Positions 1-8,230 are shown, counted from the stretch's first letter. The stretch is DNA of 27,909 nt from an uncultured Opitutales bacterium (GCA_900545715.1 URAJ01000029.1:1-27909); one strand, 5' to 3'. Numbers and translations: made by a program. Notes: a model not told the origin generated them from the letters alone.

Positions 1-173
1 GCGAACCCGCCACAGAAATTAGAATTTTACCGGCTTCGCGCCGCGGCCCATTAATAACAAGGAGCGCAGCGTATCCCGAAAATTTTGCAAATAGGCTGGC
101 GAGGAGCGAAGCAACGGCAACCCTATGGCGAAATTGCCCCGGCGCGCCGTAGCACGGCGCGCTGTAAAGCGCG
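1..173. other. Non-coding stretch downstream of serS with a GC-rich perfect hairpin
   Basis: No coding region is supported here. The stretch contains a perfect inverted repeat at 142-162: GCGCGCCGT, a 3-base spacer AGC, then ACGGCGCGC. It lies about a dozen bases past the serS stop codon (174-176, read on the minus strand). The position would suit a transcript end for serS, but no run of T follows on the minus strand, so it is not a standard intrinsic terminator. Two similar short segments, AGGAGCGCAGCG near 61 and AGGAGCGAAGCA near 103, form an imperfect direct repeat of unknown meaning. Confidence 0.4.
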
Positions 174-1436
174 CTATTTTCCGAGAGTGTCGGAACCGTA
201 CCAGTGTGAAAGAACTTCTGGAATTGCAATCGAGCCGTCGTCGCGCACATTGTTTTCGAGCAGGGCGGCCAAAACGCGGGGTATCGCCAGCCCCGAGCCG
301 TTCAGTGTGTGGACGAAAGCGGGCTTTCCGCCGGCGGACTTAAACCTTATGTTTGCCCTGCGCGCCTGGAAATCGGTGAAGCAAGAGCAGCTCGACACTT
401 CGAGCCATCTCTGCTGTCCCGCCGCCCAGACTTCGAGATCGAACTGCTTTGCATGCGGGAAACCGATGTCGCCCGTGCATATCGAGAGCACGCGGTAGGG
501 CAGATTCAGCTTTTGCAGGATTCCCTCGGCGTCTTTGCGGAGTTTTTCAAGCTCTTCGAAGCTGTGGTCGGGGTGAACCCATTTCACGAGTTCCACTTTG
601 TCGAACTGGTGGAGGCGGTTGAGCCCGCGCACGTCTTTGCCCCAGCTGCCTGCCTCGCGGCGGAAGCACGGAGTGTAGGCGCAAGCATACACCGGCAATT
701 CAGACTCGTCGAAAGTTTCGTCGCGGTAAAAGTTGGTGACGGGAACTTCGGCGGTGGGAATCATATAGTAATCGTCAGTGGCGTCGTGGTACATTTGCCC
801 CTCTTTGTCGGGGAGCTGGCCGGTGGCTGTGGCGCTTGCCGCATTCACCATAATCGGGCACATAAGCTCGCGGTAGCCGTTCTTGCGCGCTTCGTCGAGG
901 AAGAATGCCAAGAGCGCCCTGACGAGCCTAGCCATGTCGCCAACATAGAAAGGGAAGCCCGCGCCGGTCACTTTTACGCCGCGGCGGAAGTCGAGCATCT
1001 TTTCAAAATAGGGCAAATCCCAGTGCGGGACGGCATTTTTTATCTTTGTGACGTCTCCCCAAGTGTAAACGGTGACATTGTCCTCGGCGGATTTTCCGAC
1101 CGGAACGCTGTCGTCGGGCATATTCGGGATTGTGAGGAGGATTTGCTTCCAGCGCTTGTCAATCTCGGCCGCGGCGGCTTCGAGATCCTTTACGCGCTTT
1201 GAGACTTCCTTCATTTCCGCGAGTTTTTCCTTAAATTCGGGGGAACCTTTGGGCAATTCCGCCATGGCTTTGCTTGCGGCGTTTTGCGCGGCGCGCGCGT
1301 CTTCAAAATCGGCAACGGCCTTGCGCCTCTGGGCGTCGAGGGCGAGCACGGCGTCGATATCGCACTCAAAATGTTTGAGGGCAACTTTCGCCTTCACCAA
1401 TTCGGGGTTTTCCCTTAAAAATTTTACGTCTATCAT
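174..1436 (-). CDS. serS: Seryl-tRNA synthetase
   Basis: Cytoplasmic class II aminoacyl-tRNA synthetase that charges tRNA-Ser (and tRNA-Sec where present) with serine, using ATP. The 420-residue product has the usual family length and order. Residues about 27-100 form the charged, alanine-rich antiparallel coiled-coil arm that grips the long variable arm of tRNA-Ser. The catalytic core follows, with TAEVPVTN at 228-235, motif 2 (FRREAGSWGKDVRGLNRLHQ, from 258), the SSCSCFTDFQARR segment at 348-360 and motif 3 (NGSGLAIPRVLAALLEN, 379-395). The ATG at 1436 begins the canonical MIDVKFLREN start of the family. No Shine-Dalgarno sequence precedes it, and a candidate promoter lies only a few bases upstream. 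The gene is divergent from the glycosidase-like gene at 1567. It is a single-copy-type housekeeping gene with no sign of damage. Confidence 0.97.
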   Translation of the reverse strand: MIDVKFLRENPELVKAKVALKHFECDIDAVLALDAQRRKAVADFEDARAAQNAASKAMAELPKGSPEFKEKLAEMKEVSKRVKDLEAAAAEIDKRWKQILLTIPNMPDDSVPVGKSAEDNVTVYTWGDVTKIKNAVPHWDLPYFEKMLDFRRGVKVTGAGFPFYVGDMARLVRALLAFFLDEARKNGYRELMCPIMVNAASATATGQLPDKEGQMYHDATDDYYMIPTAEVPVTNFYRDETFDESELPVYACAYTPCFRREAGSWGKDVRGLNRLHQFDKVELVKWVHPDHSFEELEKLRKDAEGILQKLNLPYRVLSICTGDIGFPHAKQFDLEVWAAGQQRWLEVSSCSCFTDFQARRANIRFKSAGGKPAFVHTLNGSGLAIPRVLAALLENNVRDDGSIAIPEVLSHWYGSDTLGK

Positions 1437-1447
1437 AATAGGTGTCT

Positions 1448-1476
1448 ATAATTGACTTCCAGCGTTTGCATTTCAA
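1448..1476 (-). promoter_or_regulatory. Candidate serS promoter
   Basis: Read on the minus strand, TTGAAA (1476-1471) is followed after 17 bases by AATTAT (1453-1448), a reasonable sigma-70-type pair (5/6 and 4/6 matches). Transcription would start about 1441, leaving roughly five bases before the serS ATG. That would make the mRNA nearly leaderless and agrees with the missing Shine-Dalgarno sequence. This is pattern matching only. Confidence 0.35.
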
Positions 1477-1517
1477 CAAAATAGTTGCGCCTATTGCCGA
1501 AACGCCCCTAAAATTGC

Positions 1518-1546
1518 TTGTCTTCCGCGACGGCGGCGGCTAACAT
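1518..1546 (+). promoter_or_regulatory. Candidate promoter of the 1567 gene
   Basis: TTGTCT (1518-1523), a 17-base gap and TAACAT (1541-1546) resemble a sigma-70-type promoter, with four of six matches in each box. The predicted start near 1553 would give a leader of about 14 bases, with no Shine-Dalgarno sequence before the ATG at 1567. It shares a short divergent region with the serS promoter. Confidence 0.25.
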
Positions 1547-1566
1547 TGCAATAGATTTTTACCCGT

Positions 1567-4332
1567 ATGGTTAGCACTTTGAAAAGAAACACCCTATCCG
1601 CCCTCATTTGCGCGGCCTTCGCAAACCTTTCCCCGTTTGCAAGCCAAGCTGTGGAAGCCAGCTCATATCCGCCGCCACCAGGACGCGAGCAATGGAAATT
1701 TGTAGGCGACCTCGCAAAACGCGAGCCGCAAAGATTTTTTTGGAGCCGCAAAGCCCTGCCCTCAGAGCTCGACTTGTCGGGCGGCATAACAGTCGTCGAC
1801 GAATACGCCGCGGGTGATAACCTAAAAACCGCCCTGTCCGACCTCGATTCATTTCTATCCGACGCAAAACTCCCTAAAAACGGCTCCGCAAAACTTACAC
1901 TAAAACGCGGAAAAGTCTCGGGATACGAAAGCTACCGCATTGAGGTAGGCAAATCCGGAATAACAATCACCGCCGATGACGACGAAGGTCTTAGAAGAGG
2001 CGTATATTTTCTCCAAGACTTGATTCAATCGCAAGACGGTGCCTTTTTGCCCGTCGGGAAAATCGAGCGCAAGCCGTGGATAAAAAACAGAATATCGAGA
2101 TGCTTTTTCGGGCCTATAAAACGCCCCCCATTCAACCGCGACGAACTGCTGGACGACATCGACTATTATCCGGACGAATACCTGTCGAAACTCGCGCGCG
2201 AGGGCATAAACGGACTATGGCTTACAATCGAGTTTAGGGAGCTTGCCAAAACTTCTTTTACCGAACGCGACCCCAACGCCGAAAAGAGGCTCGAAAAGCT
2301 CCGAAAAACTGTAGAGAAATGCGGAAGGTACGGAATTAAAGTTTGGCTGTTTGCAATAGAGCCCAAATCTCTTCCGGCCGACGACCCGCTATTGGCGGCA
2401 CATCCCGAATGGAAAGGCGCGCGCGGCTGGGGGAACGACTACGCTTTCTGCACCGCAAGCGAATCGGCGCGGCAATACTTGCGGGAGTCTCTCGCCGACA
2501 TTTTCGCAAACGTCCCAAATCTGGGAGGGCTTATAAATATCAGCCACGGCGAAAGAATCACCAACTGTCTAAGCGCGCTTCCGGCCGTCTCTGACGCTGA
2601 GATAAAATGCCCGAGATGCTCCAAAATCCCCAAGTGGAAAGTATATGAAGATGCGGCGCAAGCTATGGTTGAGGGCATTCAAAAGTCCGCCCCCAAAGCC
2701 CAGTTAATCACATGGCTCTACCAACCCCAACAGACGCCCGAGCGCGCTCAGTGGGCATTTGAAATCGCGCGGCACGTTCCCAAAGGCGCAATATTGCAAT
2801 ATAATTTTGAGAGCGGAACCCTCGCAAGGCAGCTCGGGCGGTGGAGATGCGGCGGCGACTATTGGCTATCGCGCACGGAGCCGTCACACATATTTAGGCG
2901 GGTAGCGGATACCGCGGCTTCGTCGCGGGCAGAATTGTCGGCAAAAATCCAAGTCGGCTGCTCGCACGAATTGGCGACTGTTCCGTTTATCCCTGCGCCG
3001 GGGCTACTGTATGAAAAGTACTCCCGAATGAAAAGCCTCGGCTGCTCGAGCGTAATGCAGTGCTGGTACTTCGGCAACTATCCGGGCATTATGAACGTAG
3101 CCGCAGGGAAGCTCGCGTTTGAAGATTTCAAGAGCGGCGAGGACGAATTTTTAATGAAACTCGCCAAGCCGCATTGGGGCGCAAACGCCGGCAGAATCGT
3201 AAAAATATGGAAGGCCTACGCCGAAGGATACAAAAATTATCCGCTTTCAAACAATATGCAATACTATGGGCCAATGCACTCGGGAACCGTTTGGCCGCTG
3301 TATCTCGACATACAAATGCGCCCGCTAAACCCGACGTGGATTCCCGACACTTGCCCCAATGGGGAAACAATCGGTGAGGCGCTCGAAAACCATACGCTCG
3401 AAGAAGCGTTGATGCTATCGCGGCTAATTTGCGAAAAGATGGAGTCGGTCGCGCCGGAAATTGAAAATATTGAAAAGTCTCTTTCCAAAGACGACATCGG
3501 CGCAAAACTCGACATCGGATTATTGAAAGCCCTTAGAATACAGTTTGAGAGCGCGAGAAACATATTTGAGTTTTATCTGCTAAGGCGCGGCGCCTATTGC
3601 GCCTCGCGGGTTGAAGGCGACACAAAAAAAGCTCTGAAAAACCTCGAGCGCATGGAGGAAATAGCGGAATCGGAAATAGACGCCTCAAAAAGGCTCGCGG
3701 AACTGTGTGCCGAGGATTCGCGTTTGGGCTTCCACTCCGAAGCCGAAACTCACATGTATTCAAAAGAGAGGCTCCAATGGCGCGCCGACAGCTTAAAGGA
3801 TACGCTCAATCAAATCGCAGCCGTTAAAAATATTTTGCGCGAAGGCGGCAAACTTCCAGAAAGTTCATTTGAAAAAAACGCGCCGAAAGTGCAGGCCAAC
3901 ACCCAGTGGAACGAAACCCCTTCTACGCGTTGGAAAATCTCCGAATGCAGCGGCGGAATAAAATTCGAGGCGCAACTGCGCGGCGACTACGGATACGACG
4001 AATTTAGCGTGGCAATGCTCGACGCCGCCGGAACGATTTTCCCGCTTACCGTAAAAGTAAACGGGAATTCTGTTGCCGACGAATCCGGGCTGTTTGAAAC
4101 AAAAATAGAGCGATCGGGAGATTTAAAGAAAGTGTCAATATTTCTGCCAAATCTCGCCTATGCTGAAAAGGAAATAAAACCGTCGTGGATATTTGTGCGC
4201 CGCGACGCAGCGGGAAGCCCAACAAAATTGCCCGCCCTAAAATACAGGTGGCCTGCGTGCGAAACCCTACCCAAATGGCGGCTCAACATCGGCCCAATGC
4301 GCCCCGATATGTTCGGAAAGATTATTTATTGA
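1567..4332 (+). CDS. Secreted glycoside hydrolase-like protein with GH20b-type N-terminal domain
   Basis: A 921-residue exported protein. It begins with a basic and then hydrophobic signal peptide, with likely cleavage after SPFASQA around residue 28. Residues about 60-165 resemble the alpha/beta domain that precedes the barrel in GH20 hexosaminidases and GH67 glucuronidases, with the typical end EGLRRGVYFLQDLI. A probable TIM barrel follows: YLSKLAREGINGLWLTIEF, YGIKVWLFAIEPKS, GGLINISHGER and LITWLYQ look like successive strands. Glu329 in SHGE is a plausible catalytic residue (inference). CPRC near residue 345 could bind metal with other cysteines. The region from about 650 to 760 is helical, and the last 140 residues look like a beta-sandwich. 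I cannot assign a CAZy family or substrate. The gene stands alone on the plus strand with a candidate terminator 80 bases downstream. Confidence 0.7.
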   Translation: MVSTLKRNTLSALICAAFANLSPFASQAVEASSYPPPPGREQWKFVGDLAKREPQRFFWSRKALPSELDLSGGITVVDEYAAGDNLKTALSDLDSFLSDAKLPKNGSAKLTLKRGKVSGYESYRIEVGKSGITITADDDEGLRRGVYFLQDLIQSQDGAFLPVGKIERKPWIKNRISRCFFGPIKRPPFNRDELLDDIDYYPDEYLSKLAREGINGLWLTIEFRELAKTSFTERDPNAEKRLEKLRKTVEKCGRYGIKVWLFAIEPKSLPADDPLLAAHPEWKGARGWGNDYAFCTASESARQYLRESLADIFANVPNLGGLINISHGERITNCLSALPAVSDAEIKCPRCSKIPKWKVYEDAAQAMVEGIQKSAPKAQLITWLYQPQQTPERAQWAFEIARHVPKGAILQYNFESGTLARQLGRWRCGGDYWLSRTEPSHIFRRVADTAASSRAELSAKIQVGCSHELATVPFIPAPGLLYEKYSRMKSLGCSSVMQCWYFGNYPGIMNVAAGKLAFEDFKSGEDEFLMKLAKPHWGANAGRIVKIWKAYAEGYKNYPLSNNMQYYGPMHSGTVWPLYLDIQMRPLNPTWIPDTCPNGETIGEALENHTLEEALMLSRLICEKMESVAPEIENIEKSLSKDDIGAKLDIGLLKALRIQFESARNIFEFYLLRRGAYCASRVEGDTKKALKNLERMEEIAESEIDASKRLAELCAEDSRLGFHSEAETHMYSKERLQWRADSLKDTLNQIAAVKNILREGGKLPESSFEKNAPKVQANTQWNETPSTRWKISECSGGIKFEAQLRGDYGYDEFSVAMLDAAGTIFPLTVKVNGNSVADESGLFETKIERSGDLKKVSIFLPNLAYAEKEIKPSWIFVRRDAAGSPTKLPALKYRWPACETLPKWRLNIGPMRPDMFGKIIY

Positions 4333-4414
4333 TTTAAAATTTTTTGCAAATTTTCCATTATTGTGCGCGCGGAGAAGGCAAAGGCGAGGAGACCAATTAT
4401 CCGCTTAACTACGG

Positions 4415-4450
4415 AGGGGGATTGGGCATCCTTTCCCCCTATTGATTTTT
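4415..4450 (+). terminator. Candidate terminator of the 1567 gene
   Basis: A seven-base-pair perfect stem, AGGGGGA (4415-4421) with TCCCCCT (4434-4440), has a 12-base loop and is followed by a T-rich stretch, ATTGATTTTTG. It lies about 80 bases after the stop codon of the glycosidase-like gene and in the right orientation. The T run is interrupted, so it is only a moderate candidate. Confidence 0.4.
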
Positions 4451-4794
4451 GCCGCATTTCTTCCAGCGTGTTAAAATATCCATATTATGCGCAACGTAAA
4501 ATTCAGCGACCCATTTTGCGGGAAATGACGTGAACGCAAAAGTTTTTTGCGTCGGCAAATTGCAAGCCTTCACGCGCAAATTTTAACTTTGCGCAGCGCA
4601 AATAAAAAAACATCGAAAATATCATAGTATTTGCAAAGCACACCGCCCACGCCTAAGCGGAAAATCTATTCTATAAATTGCGGTGCAGACTACTTTGATT
4701 TTTTACAATGCGCCATGTAAAATAAAAATGGCGGCACAAATACGTCCGCCACTTCTCAGGATTTTCCGCGCGCCAAAAATCTCAGACTTTTGTA

Positions 4795-4820
4795 AAATGC
4801 GCCCGCATGCGGGTATTTTG
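4795..4820 (-). terminator. Candidate terminator of the 4856-6538 gene
   Basis: The 12-base palindrome CCCGCATGCGGG (4802-4813) is flanked by AAAAT and ATTTT. On the minus strand it lies about 45 bases past the stop of the GH-A-like gene and is followed by GCGCATTTTAC. The stem is strong but the T tract is short and offset. Confidence 0.35.
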
Positions 4821-4855
4821 TAGCATTCGCGCGGTAAAAGAAATTTTCTTTGAGT

Positions 4856-6538
4856 TTAAGGCTTCACGACTCTCAATATCGAAACTACGGGCTTGTATCC
4901 GTCGAGCCCCACAATTTCCAAGTCGTGCTTCAACTTCATATTTTTGAGGAAGTCTGCCGTTATGAAAAACGTCGCTGTTCTGACTTTCCCGGTGTCGCCG
5001 CATTCCACTTTCCTGCTTTCTACTTCGCCGTCGAGATTGTACCTCAGCTCAAACGCTCCCTTGCCAATGTCGAAGTACGATATTTTAACGGCGACTTTCT
5101 TGTTCCTTCCGCGCAAAAATTTGTCATCTACTTTGAATCCGATTTTTTCGCCTGTCCGCGCAACATAGTCGTACCTTTTGTCGTCGCGCACCATCCACAT
5201 TTTTATGGCGTGGTTTATCTTAACGGCTGGCTGCGTTTCGTAGCCTTCGCTATCGCGCTGATAGACCCACCTCTCAAAATTCTTAACTCCGGTATTTAAA
5301 TTCGGAACCCCCGCGCGCTTCAAGTATGACTTCCACAGATAGCTCTCGCGCAAAAAGCACCATGCGTCCGGCGCGGTTTTCGCCGTCTTGCCAAGCTCAA
5401 GCCCGACCCACACAAACATCTCGGGATTTATTGTAAATTCGTTCCAGATAACATCGTTCGTGCGCATTTGAAGCAGGCGCAAATTTGAAGTGAAGTAGCG
5501 GTATCCGAAAGACGCCGTGCTCTTTCCAAAGCGGTACCTGCCCTCCGGAGTTGTCCACCAAACTTCGTACTCCTCGTTTTCCTCGCCGTTGCGGACGCCG
5601 CTTTTTACTATTTTATTTTCCTCGTCGACATACAAGTATCCGTCCTTGTCTATCTTCTGGCCAATTAAATCGTCGGGTATGTGGTATAGGTACATCTCGA
5701 CAAATCCGCGGCGGATTCCAAAACCTTTTGATATGCCGTAGTCGCTCCACCCGCCCATGAATACTTTATGCTCCACTCCTTTGGCAGCGTTTGCCCAAGC
5801 GTCGAGCCGCTCCCTTACATGCGGAAACCCGTCGGGATTTTTATCCTCCGCAACGGGGCCTACGCCCTCATCGCCGTTTGAGTACGAAGCGTACCCTACA
5901 AACATTCCCTTTACCTCCTCCATCTGCGGAATCCCAGACTTCCCGAACGCATCGACCAATTTCAGATAGCGCTTGTGGAACTCTGGGTGGGCGGGGTCGA
6001 GAGGCTTCATTCCGTCGCCCTTGCGCTCCGGATTTTCGTCTATGGGAATTCCGTACTTAAACAGCCACTCTGGTGCGAACCGCGTAGAGGCCGTGTGGAT
6101 TCTTATCACGCTTCCGTAGCCTTTTTGGGCGGCGACCTCTATCATATTTTTAAGCGTCTGGAAGTCGTACACGCCCTCGGTTTTTTCAATATCCTTCCAG
6201 TCGAGCCAAAAGCCCACGACAGGTATCGACGGAAAGTTCACAGGCTTTAACTTTGAAACCTTCCACATGCCGTTCATATTCGTGCGGTAGAGGGTGACGT
6301 AGGATTTCGGGTCAGGCTTTACGCGCGGCGGCAACGACCAATCCCAGCCGTCTTTGACGGAGTCTTCCGCAATCCATTCCGCGGGGCGGACGTCCTCGAA
6401 TTTAGTCTGTTTATACTCTCCCCAATACGGGTATTCGCTCTCAGGCAAAACGTGGCTTGCCGCGTCCTCTGCGCCGAAAGACGATAACCCCGCAATAGTG
6501 CATGCAATGCAACCTGCCAATACTTCAATTTTTTTCAT
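4856..6538 (-). CDS. Secreted clan GH-A-like (GH42/GH35-type) barrel protein
   Basis: A 560-residue exported protein. MKKIEVLAGCIACTIAGLSS followed by FGAED looks like a Sec signal peptide cleaved near residue 23. Residues about 105-147 carry the pattern WLDWKDIEKTEGVYDF, then a helix, then KGYGSVIRI. This W-x-x-IE-x-x-G-x-YDF pattern is typical of the first strands of GH42/GH35-type barrels. FVGYASYSNGDEG (213-225) would place a candidate acid/base at Glu224, and GFVEMYLYH (278-286) a candidate nucleophile at Glu281. Both are guesses from clan GH-A geometry. The last 110 residues look like a beta-sandwich. The substrate is unknown. The ATG at 6538 fits the signal peptide; no Shine-Dalgarno sequence is seen. 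It lies 93 bases downstream of the GH43 gene in the same orientation, so cotranscription is possible. Confidence 0.65.
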   Translation of the reverse strand: MKKIEVLAGCIACTIAGLSSFGAEDAASHVLPESEYPYWGEYKQTKFEDVRPAEWIAEDSVKDGWDWSLPPRVKPDPKSYVTLYRTNMNGMWKVSKLKPVNFPSIPVVGFWLDWKDIEKTEGVYDFQTLKNMIEVAAQKGYGSVIRIHTASTRFAPEWLFKYGIPIDENPERKGDGMKPLDPAHPEFHKRYLKLVDAFGKSGIPQMEEVKGMFVGYASYSNGDEGVGPVAEDKNPDGFPHVRERLDAWANAAKGVEHKVFMGGWSDYGISKGFGIRRGFVEMYLYHIPDDLIGQKIDKDGYLYVDEENKIVKSGVRNGEENEEYEVWWTTPEGRYRFGKSTASFGYRYFTSNLRLLQMRTNDVIWNEFTINPEMFVWVGLELGKTAKTAPDAWCFLRESYLWKSYLKRAGVPNLNTGVKNFERWVYQRDSEGYETQPAVKINHAIKMWMVRDDKRYDYVARTGEKIGFKVDDKFLRGRNKKVAVKISYFDIGKGAFELRYNLDGEVESRKVECGDTGKVRTATFFITADFLKNMKLKHDLEIVGLDGYKPVVSILRVVKP

Positions 6539-6631
6539 AATAGCTTTAAATTTAGTTCTTTTCCAAATCTTATCACTGCGCGTATAAACTTATCCGCCGC
6601 GCGGCTTTTGCGCCGTTTTTTTCTCGGCAAA

Positions 6632-7897
6632 TTATTTAAATACCGACAAATCCCAGCGGTCATACCACTTTATTACAGGCATATCGCCCTCCCATTCAAC
6701 TGGAAGAACGATGTAGCGCCCGTCCATGGCGTCTTCGGGCATCCATCTGTCTCCAAAATATATGAATGCGTCTTTTTTGCCCTGCACCGGAATCACCGCG
6801 CTGCTTTGCGAGCGGAATGTCGTGTCCGCCTTGGCTTCGAGCGGGGCAGTCTTCCATTTTTTCTGGCCTTCGCCGCGGCACGGATTGCCGAGCTCGCGCC
6901 AATCGCCAAGCATTTTGTCCGCGGAGGAAACCCTGCCCGGATTCGGCGCCCAGCCGGTGCAGTGCGAAGAAAACATATAGTATTTCCCGCCCTTTTTAAA
7001 GAAAGCTGGCGCCTCGTGGTAGCCGCCCGGGAATACTCGGACAAATCTTCCGGAGAATCCGGTGTAGTCGGAGTTGAGCTCGTGAATGTGGAAGGTCGAG
7101 TTGTCTTCGCTCGCGCAGCCGAGGTACGCTTTTGAGTCGTCATCGACAAACAGCGTCATGTCGCGCGACATTTGTCCCTTGTCGAAATCGCGCAGAAACG
7201 CGAAGCCTTTTATCATAGCTTTCTTGTATTCGTCCTTTTTTAATTTTTTCGATTTCCAATTGGGGTCTTTTTCAAGTTCCGCCTTGTACGCCTTGAGTTC
7301 CTCGGCGCAGTTTAAAGGATATTTCCCGGCATTCGGGCGTAAAGAGCCGATGTATTTGTACGGCCCAGTAATCTTGTCGGCAACCGCAACTCCCGCGCGG
7401 GCTGTGGAGTAGTCGGGCTTTTCTTTGAGAATGTCCGCAATATCGGTCGATTTTGCGGTCGGTCCTTTGCGGAATTCAAGGTGCATCCACATTACATATT
7501 TTTTTGTTTTGGGGTTGTATATGACTTTCGGGCGTTCCAGTATGGTTCCGAGTACAATTTCCGAATTTGGATCGGACTGCATTTTGAGGGCTATGCCTTC
7601 GTCCGTCCAGTTGTACAAGTCTTTTGAGGAGTAGCAGTGGACGCCGATAACCGCCTTGTTGCCGAGAGTTCCACCCATTTTATGTTCGCCGAAAATATAA
7701 TATTTTTCTCCGTCGAAAATCGCCCCTGCCCCGTGCGCATTGATGTGCCTGCCGTTGTTGTCGAGCCATACTTTGCCGGGATTGAATGCGTCGTACTTCA
7801 AAATCTCCGCCGAATTAACGCCTTTGTCGCATGCGCAACCCGCCGCGTAAAGCGCGCAAGCCGCGAATAAAATTGCCGTAAATTGTCCTTCTCTCAT
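6632..7897 (-). CDS. GH43 lipoprotein, exo-beta-1,3-galactanase-like
   Basis: Five-bladed beta-propeller glycosidase of family GH43, probably removing galactose from beta-1,3-galactan such as the backbone of type II arabinogalactan. The 421-residue product starts with a lipoprotein signal (ALYAAGC, lipid cysteine at 21), so it should sit on a membrane facing outward. DNNGRHINAHGAGA (46-59), ERPKVIYN with YVMWMH (121-139), HEAPAF (294-299), SQSSAVIP (363-370) and GDRWMP (382-387) match the pattern of exo-beta-1,3-galactanases (GH43 subfamily 24 and relatives). In that group the acid is the Glu of ERPKV (here Glu121), helped by Glu295 and Gln364, with no ordinary Asp base. Residues about 195-240 form a lysine-rich helical insertion. 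I chose the ATG at 7897 because it gives a complete lipoprotein signal. The frame stays open up to 8158, but that extension looks non-coding. Confidence 0.85.
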   Translation of the reverse strand: MREGQFTAILFAACALYAAGCACDKGVNSAEILKYDAFNPGKVWLDNNGRHINAHGAGAIFDGEKYYIFGEHKMGGTLGNKAVIGVHCYSSKDLYNWTDEGIALKMQSDPNSEIVLGTILERPKVIYNPKTKKYVMWMHLEFRKGPTAKSTDIADILKEKPDYSTARAGVAVADKITGPYKYIGSLRPNAGKYPLNCAEELKAYKAELEKDPNWKSKKLKKDEYKKAMIKGFAFLRDFDKGQMSRDMTLFVDDDSKAYLGCASEDNSTFHIHELNSDYTGFSGRFVRVFPGGYHEAPAFFKKGGKYYMFSSHCTGWAPNPGRVSSADKMLGDWRELGNPCRGEGQKKWKTAPLEAKADTTFRSQSSAVIPVQGKKDAFIYFGDRWMPEDAMDGRYIVLPVEWEGDMPVIKWYDRWDLSVFK

Positions 7898-7904
7898 ACA
7901 AAAA

Positions 7905-7933
7905 CGTTTATCTAAAAAAGGCAATCCGGTCAA
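7905..7933 (-). promoter_or_regulatory. Candidate promoter of the GH43 gene
   Basis: On the minus strand TTGACC (7933-7928) is followed after 17 bases by TAAACG (7910-7905). The -35 box is good and the -10 weak. A start near 7898 would yield an essentially leaderless message beginning at the ATG at 7897. It would also exclude translation from the in-frame ATG upstream at 8158. Confidence 0.25.
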
Positions 7934-8185
7934 CGCATTTGCAAAATTATTTTTCTGGTATGCTTTAATCGCGCATATCGGGAAGAAACTCCGCGCCTGC
8001 CATAGGCGCTTTGTACAGAAACCTTTGATGCTAAAATAACCATACATTAAAAAAGTTGCGGAGAACGCAACGAAAAGATATTCAAATTTTATTGTCTTCA
8101 ATAGGCGTTTTTTAAGCGTGCGCCGAAAAATATTTGCGTACAAATTATCAATTCCCACCGTAAAGCGCGGAATATTGCATTACAG

Positions 8186-8213
8186 AATAAAAAAGGGCGG
8201 AAAACTCCGCCCT
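8186..8213 (-). terminator. Intrinsic terminator of the PEP-CTERM gene
   Basis: On the minus strand, AGGGCGGA, a four-base loop GTTT and TCCGCCCT form a perfect eight-base-pair stem. It is followed at once by a T-rich tail (the A run at 8187-8193 on the plus strand). It begins 18 bases after the stop codon of the 8231 gene. This is a textbook Rho-independent terminator. Confidence 0.85.
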
Positions 8214-8230
8214 CAATTTAAATAAAAGCC

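Larger units (their letters stand above)
4333..4855. other. Convergent intergenic region with several inverted repeats
   Basis: About 520 bases between two convergent genes, with no supported ORF. It holds four clear dyads. They are AGGGGGA/TCCCCCT (4415-4440), ACGCAAAA-GTT-TTTTGCGT (4534-4552), an alternating set GCGCAAA (4574-4580), TTTGCGC (4588-4594) and GCGCAAA (4596-4602), and the palindrome CCCGCATGCGGG (4802-4813). The first and last are near the two gene ends and probably act in termination. The middle ones are unexplained. Confidence 0.6.
7898..8230. other. Intergenic region upstream of the GH43 gene
   Basis: About 330 bases between the GH43 lipoprotein and the PEP-CTERM gene. It contains the terminator of the PEP-CTERM gene at the right end and the candidate GH43 promoter at the left end. 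An in-frame extension of the GH43 reading frame, 87 residues rich in Phe, Lys and Arg, crosses it. That extension has no recognisable domain and would bury the lipoprotein signal, so I treat it as non-coding. Confidence 0.6.

Noticed and set aside
142..162. GC-rich perfect hairpin as a serS terminator
   Set aside because: The stem is excellent and well placed, but no T run follows on the minus strand, so I describe it only as a hairpin.
85..498. Plus-strand reading frame opposite the serS 3' end
   Set aside because: Shadow of serS in another frame; serS has complete family motifs across the overlap.
6600..6628. CGGC-TTTTGC-GCCG followed by seven T on the plus strand, terminator-like
   Set aside because: Both flanking genes are on the minus strand and no plus-strand transcript is expected; the stem is only four to five base pairs.
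7898..8158. In-frame N-terminal extension of the GH43 gene (87 residues)
   Set aside because: It would bury a complete lipoprotein signal at residue 88, has no recognisable domain, and a candidate promoter lies within it just before the ATG at 7897.
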